The notes under the pieces: model-generated | Databases searched by the model: none | What the model was told of the DNA's origin: nothing | Seen by the model: only the letters and a program-made list of their open reading frames with translations | Shown: positions 5,567 through 6,412 of the stretch, piece after piece | Layout of the letters: each line of letters begins with the position of its first letter | How positions within the stretch are numbered: the stretch's first letter is position 1 | Position numbers and translations under genes: made by a program | NCBI GenBank assembly: GCA_007134805.1 | Contig: SLKB01000196.1 | Span: 1-6,412 of the forward strand | Direction of reading: 5' to 3' | Length of the DNA: 6,412 nt | Origin: Paracoccaceae bacterium | Lineage (GTDB): Bacteria; Pseudomonadota; Alphaproteobacteria; Rhodobacterales; Rhodobacteraceae

Positions 5567-6412
5567 TCAAGCTGCCTTGCTGCCGGTGAGTGACAGAAAG
5601 ACATCCTCCAGATCGGCCTCTTCGCTTGAGACATCGACGATCTGCCCGCCAGCGCGGCTGACGGCAGCGAGGATCTCGCCCGCGGTGACCTTGCCGCGTG
5701 GGTAGGTGATTGCAAGGCGTCCGTCGGGGCGCTGCTCGAAACTTGCGCCCGCGGGCAGATCGAGGGGCCCGGGCGCTCCGTCGAGCCGCAACAGCAGGGT
5801 CTTGGCATCAAGCCGCTCAAGTAGCGCATCGGTGCGGTCACGCACCACCACCGCACCATGGTCGATGATGGCGATCTCGTCGCACATTTCCTGCGCCTCT
5901 TCGAGGTAATGCGTGGTCAGGATGATGGTCATGCCCTGTTCGTTGAGCGCGCGCACATTGGCCCAGAGCATCTGGCGCAACTCGATATCAACGCCCGCGG
6001 TGGGCTCGTCGAGGACCAGCACTTGCGGGCCGTGCACCAGCGCCTTGCCCAGCAGGAGCCGCCGCCGCATCCCACCCGAGAGCGTGCGCGCATAGGCTTC
6101 GGCCTTGTCGGCCAGGCCGATCAACTCGAGGATCTCATCGGTGCGCCGCTGCGCCTTGGGCACGCCATAAAGCCCCGCCTGCACCTCGAGCGCGCCGCGC
6201 GGGGTGAAAAAGGGGTCGATGTTGAGCTCCTGCGGCATCACGCCGATGGCGGCGCGGGACTGGCGCGGGTTCACATCCTGATCGAAGCCCCAGATCACCA
6301 CACGCCCTGCCGTCTTGGTCACCAGCCCGGCGAGAATATTGATCAGCGTCGATTTCCCCGCGCCATTAGGCCCCAGAAGCCCGAAGATACTGCCCGAGGG
6401 GATGGCGAGGTC
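5567..6412 (-). CDS. ABC transporter ATP-binding protein, ABC-2/YadG type (N-terminus outside window)
   Basis: The frame is open to the right edge, so the first perhaps 25-30 codons are missing; 281 residues are visible. A GTG at 6322 is not the start, because the Walker A motif GPNGAGKST (14-22 from the edge) is encoded upstream of it. Further motifs are the Q-loop MPQE (59-62), the ABC signature LSGGMRRRLL (111-120), Walker B VLVLDEPTAGVD (131-142), and the H-loop in TTHYLEEAQ (166-174). The run VDIELRQMLW followed by IILTTHYLEEA closely resembles E. coli YadG. The protein should be the cytoplasmic ATPase of an ABC-2-type exporter whose membrane partner is a YadH-like permease; the substrate is unknown. 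Residues after about 200 form the usual C-terminal regulatory extension of this subfamily. No permease lies downstream, where the CorC-like gene converges, so any operon partner must be upstream, beyond the window. Confidence 0.93.
   Translation of the reverse strand, partial: DLAIPSGSIFGLLGPNGAGKSTLINILAGLVTKTAGRVVIWGFDQDVNPRQSRAAIGVMPQELNIDPFFTPRGALEVQAGLYGVPKAQRRTDEILELIGLADKAEAYARTLSGGMRRRLLLGKALVHGPQVLVLDEPTAGVDIELRQMLWANVRALNEQGMTIILTTHYLEEAQEMCDEIAIIDHGAVVVRDRTDALLERLDAKTLLLRLDGAPGPLDLPAGASFEQRPDGRLAITYPRGKVTAGEILAAVSRAGGQIVDVSSEEADLEDVFLSLTGSKAA

Overview
The window is a compact, GC-rich stretch of an alphaproteobacterial chromosome, most likely from the Rhodobacteraceae/Paracoccaceae. 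Three things point there. The gene order prfA-prmC-DUF4167 is an alphaproteobacterial arrangement. DUF4167 is, as far as I know, essentially restricted to that class. The dCTP deaminase at the left edge resembles the long two-domain form common in alphaproteobacteria. Nothing looks mobile or horizontally acquired: there are no IS elements, tRNA genes, CRISPR arrays or phage genes, and base composition is uniform.

Layout, left to right. Positions 1-579 (+) hold the C-terminal part of a dCTP deaminase (dcd) that runs off the left edge. It is followed after three bases by a MarC-family six-helix membrane protein (583-1242, +). This pair converges on a leftward cluster of prfA (4052-2997), prmC (2997-2152) and a DUF4167 protein (1926-1258). 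prfA and prmC overlap by one base, whereas prmC and DUF4167 are separated by a 225-bp spacer that contains several repeats and inverted repeats. A divergent gap (4053-4168) separates prfA from a CNNM/CorC-type CBS-domain membrane protein (4169-5482, +). That gene converges on an ABC transporter ATPase of the YadG type (5567 to the right edge, -), which is cut at its N-terminus.

Functionally, prfA and prmC belong together: RF1 terminates translation at UAA/UAG, and PrmC methylates the glutamine of the RF1 GGQ motif. DUF4167 has no established function that I know of; its position next to the termination genes and its basic, disordered composition make a nucleic-acid or ribosome-related role possible but unproven. 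The other genes are ordinary housekeeping or transport functions.

I see no convincing undescribed multi-gene system. The places most worth a second look are the repeat-bearing spacer upstream of DUF4167, the composition of the DUF4167 tail, and two small hairpins at the convergent gene ends.
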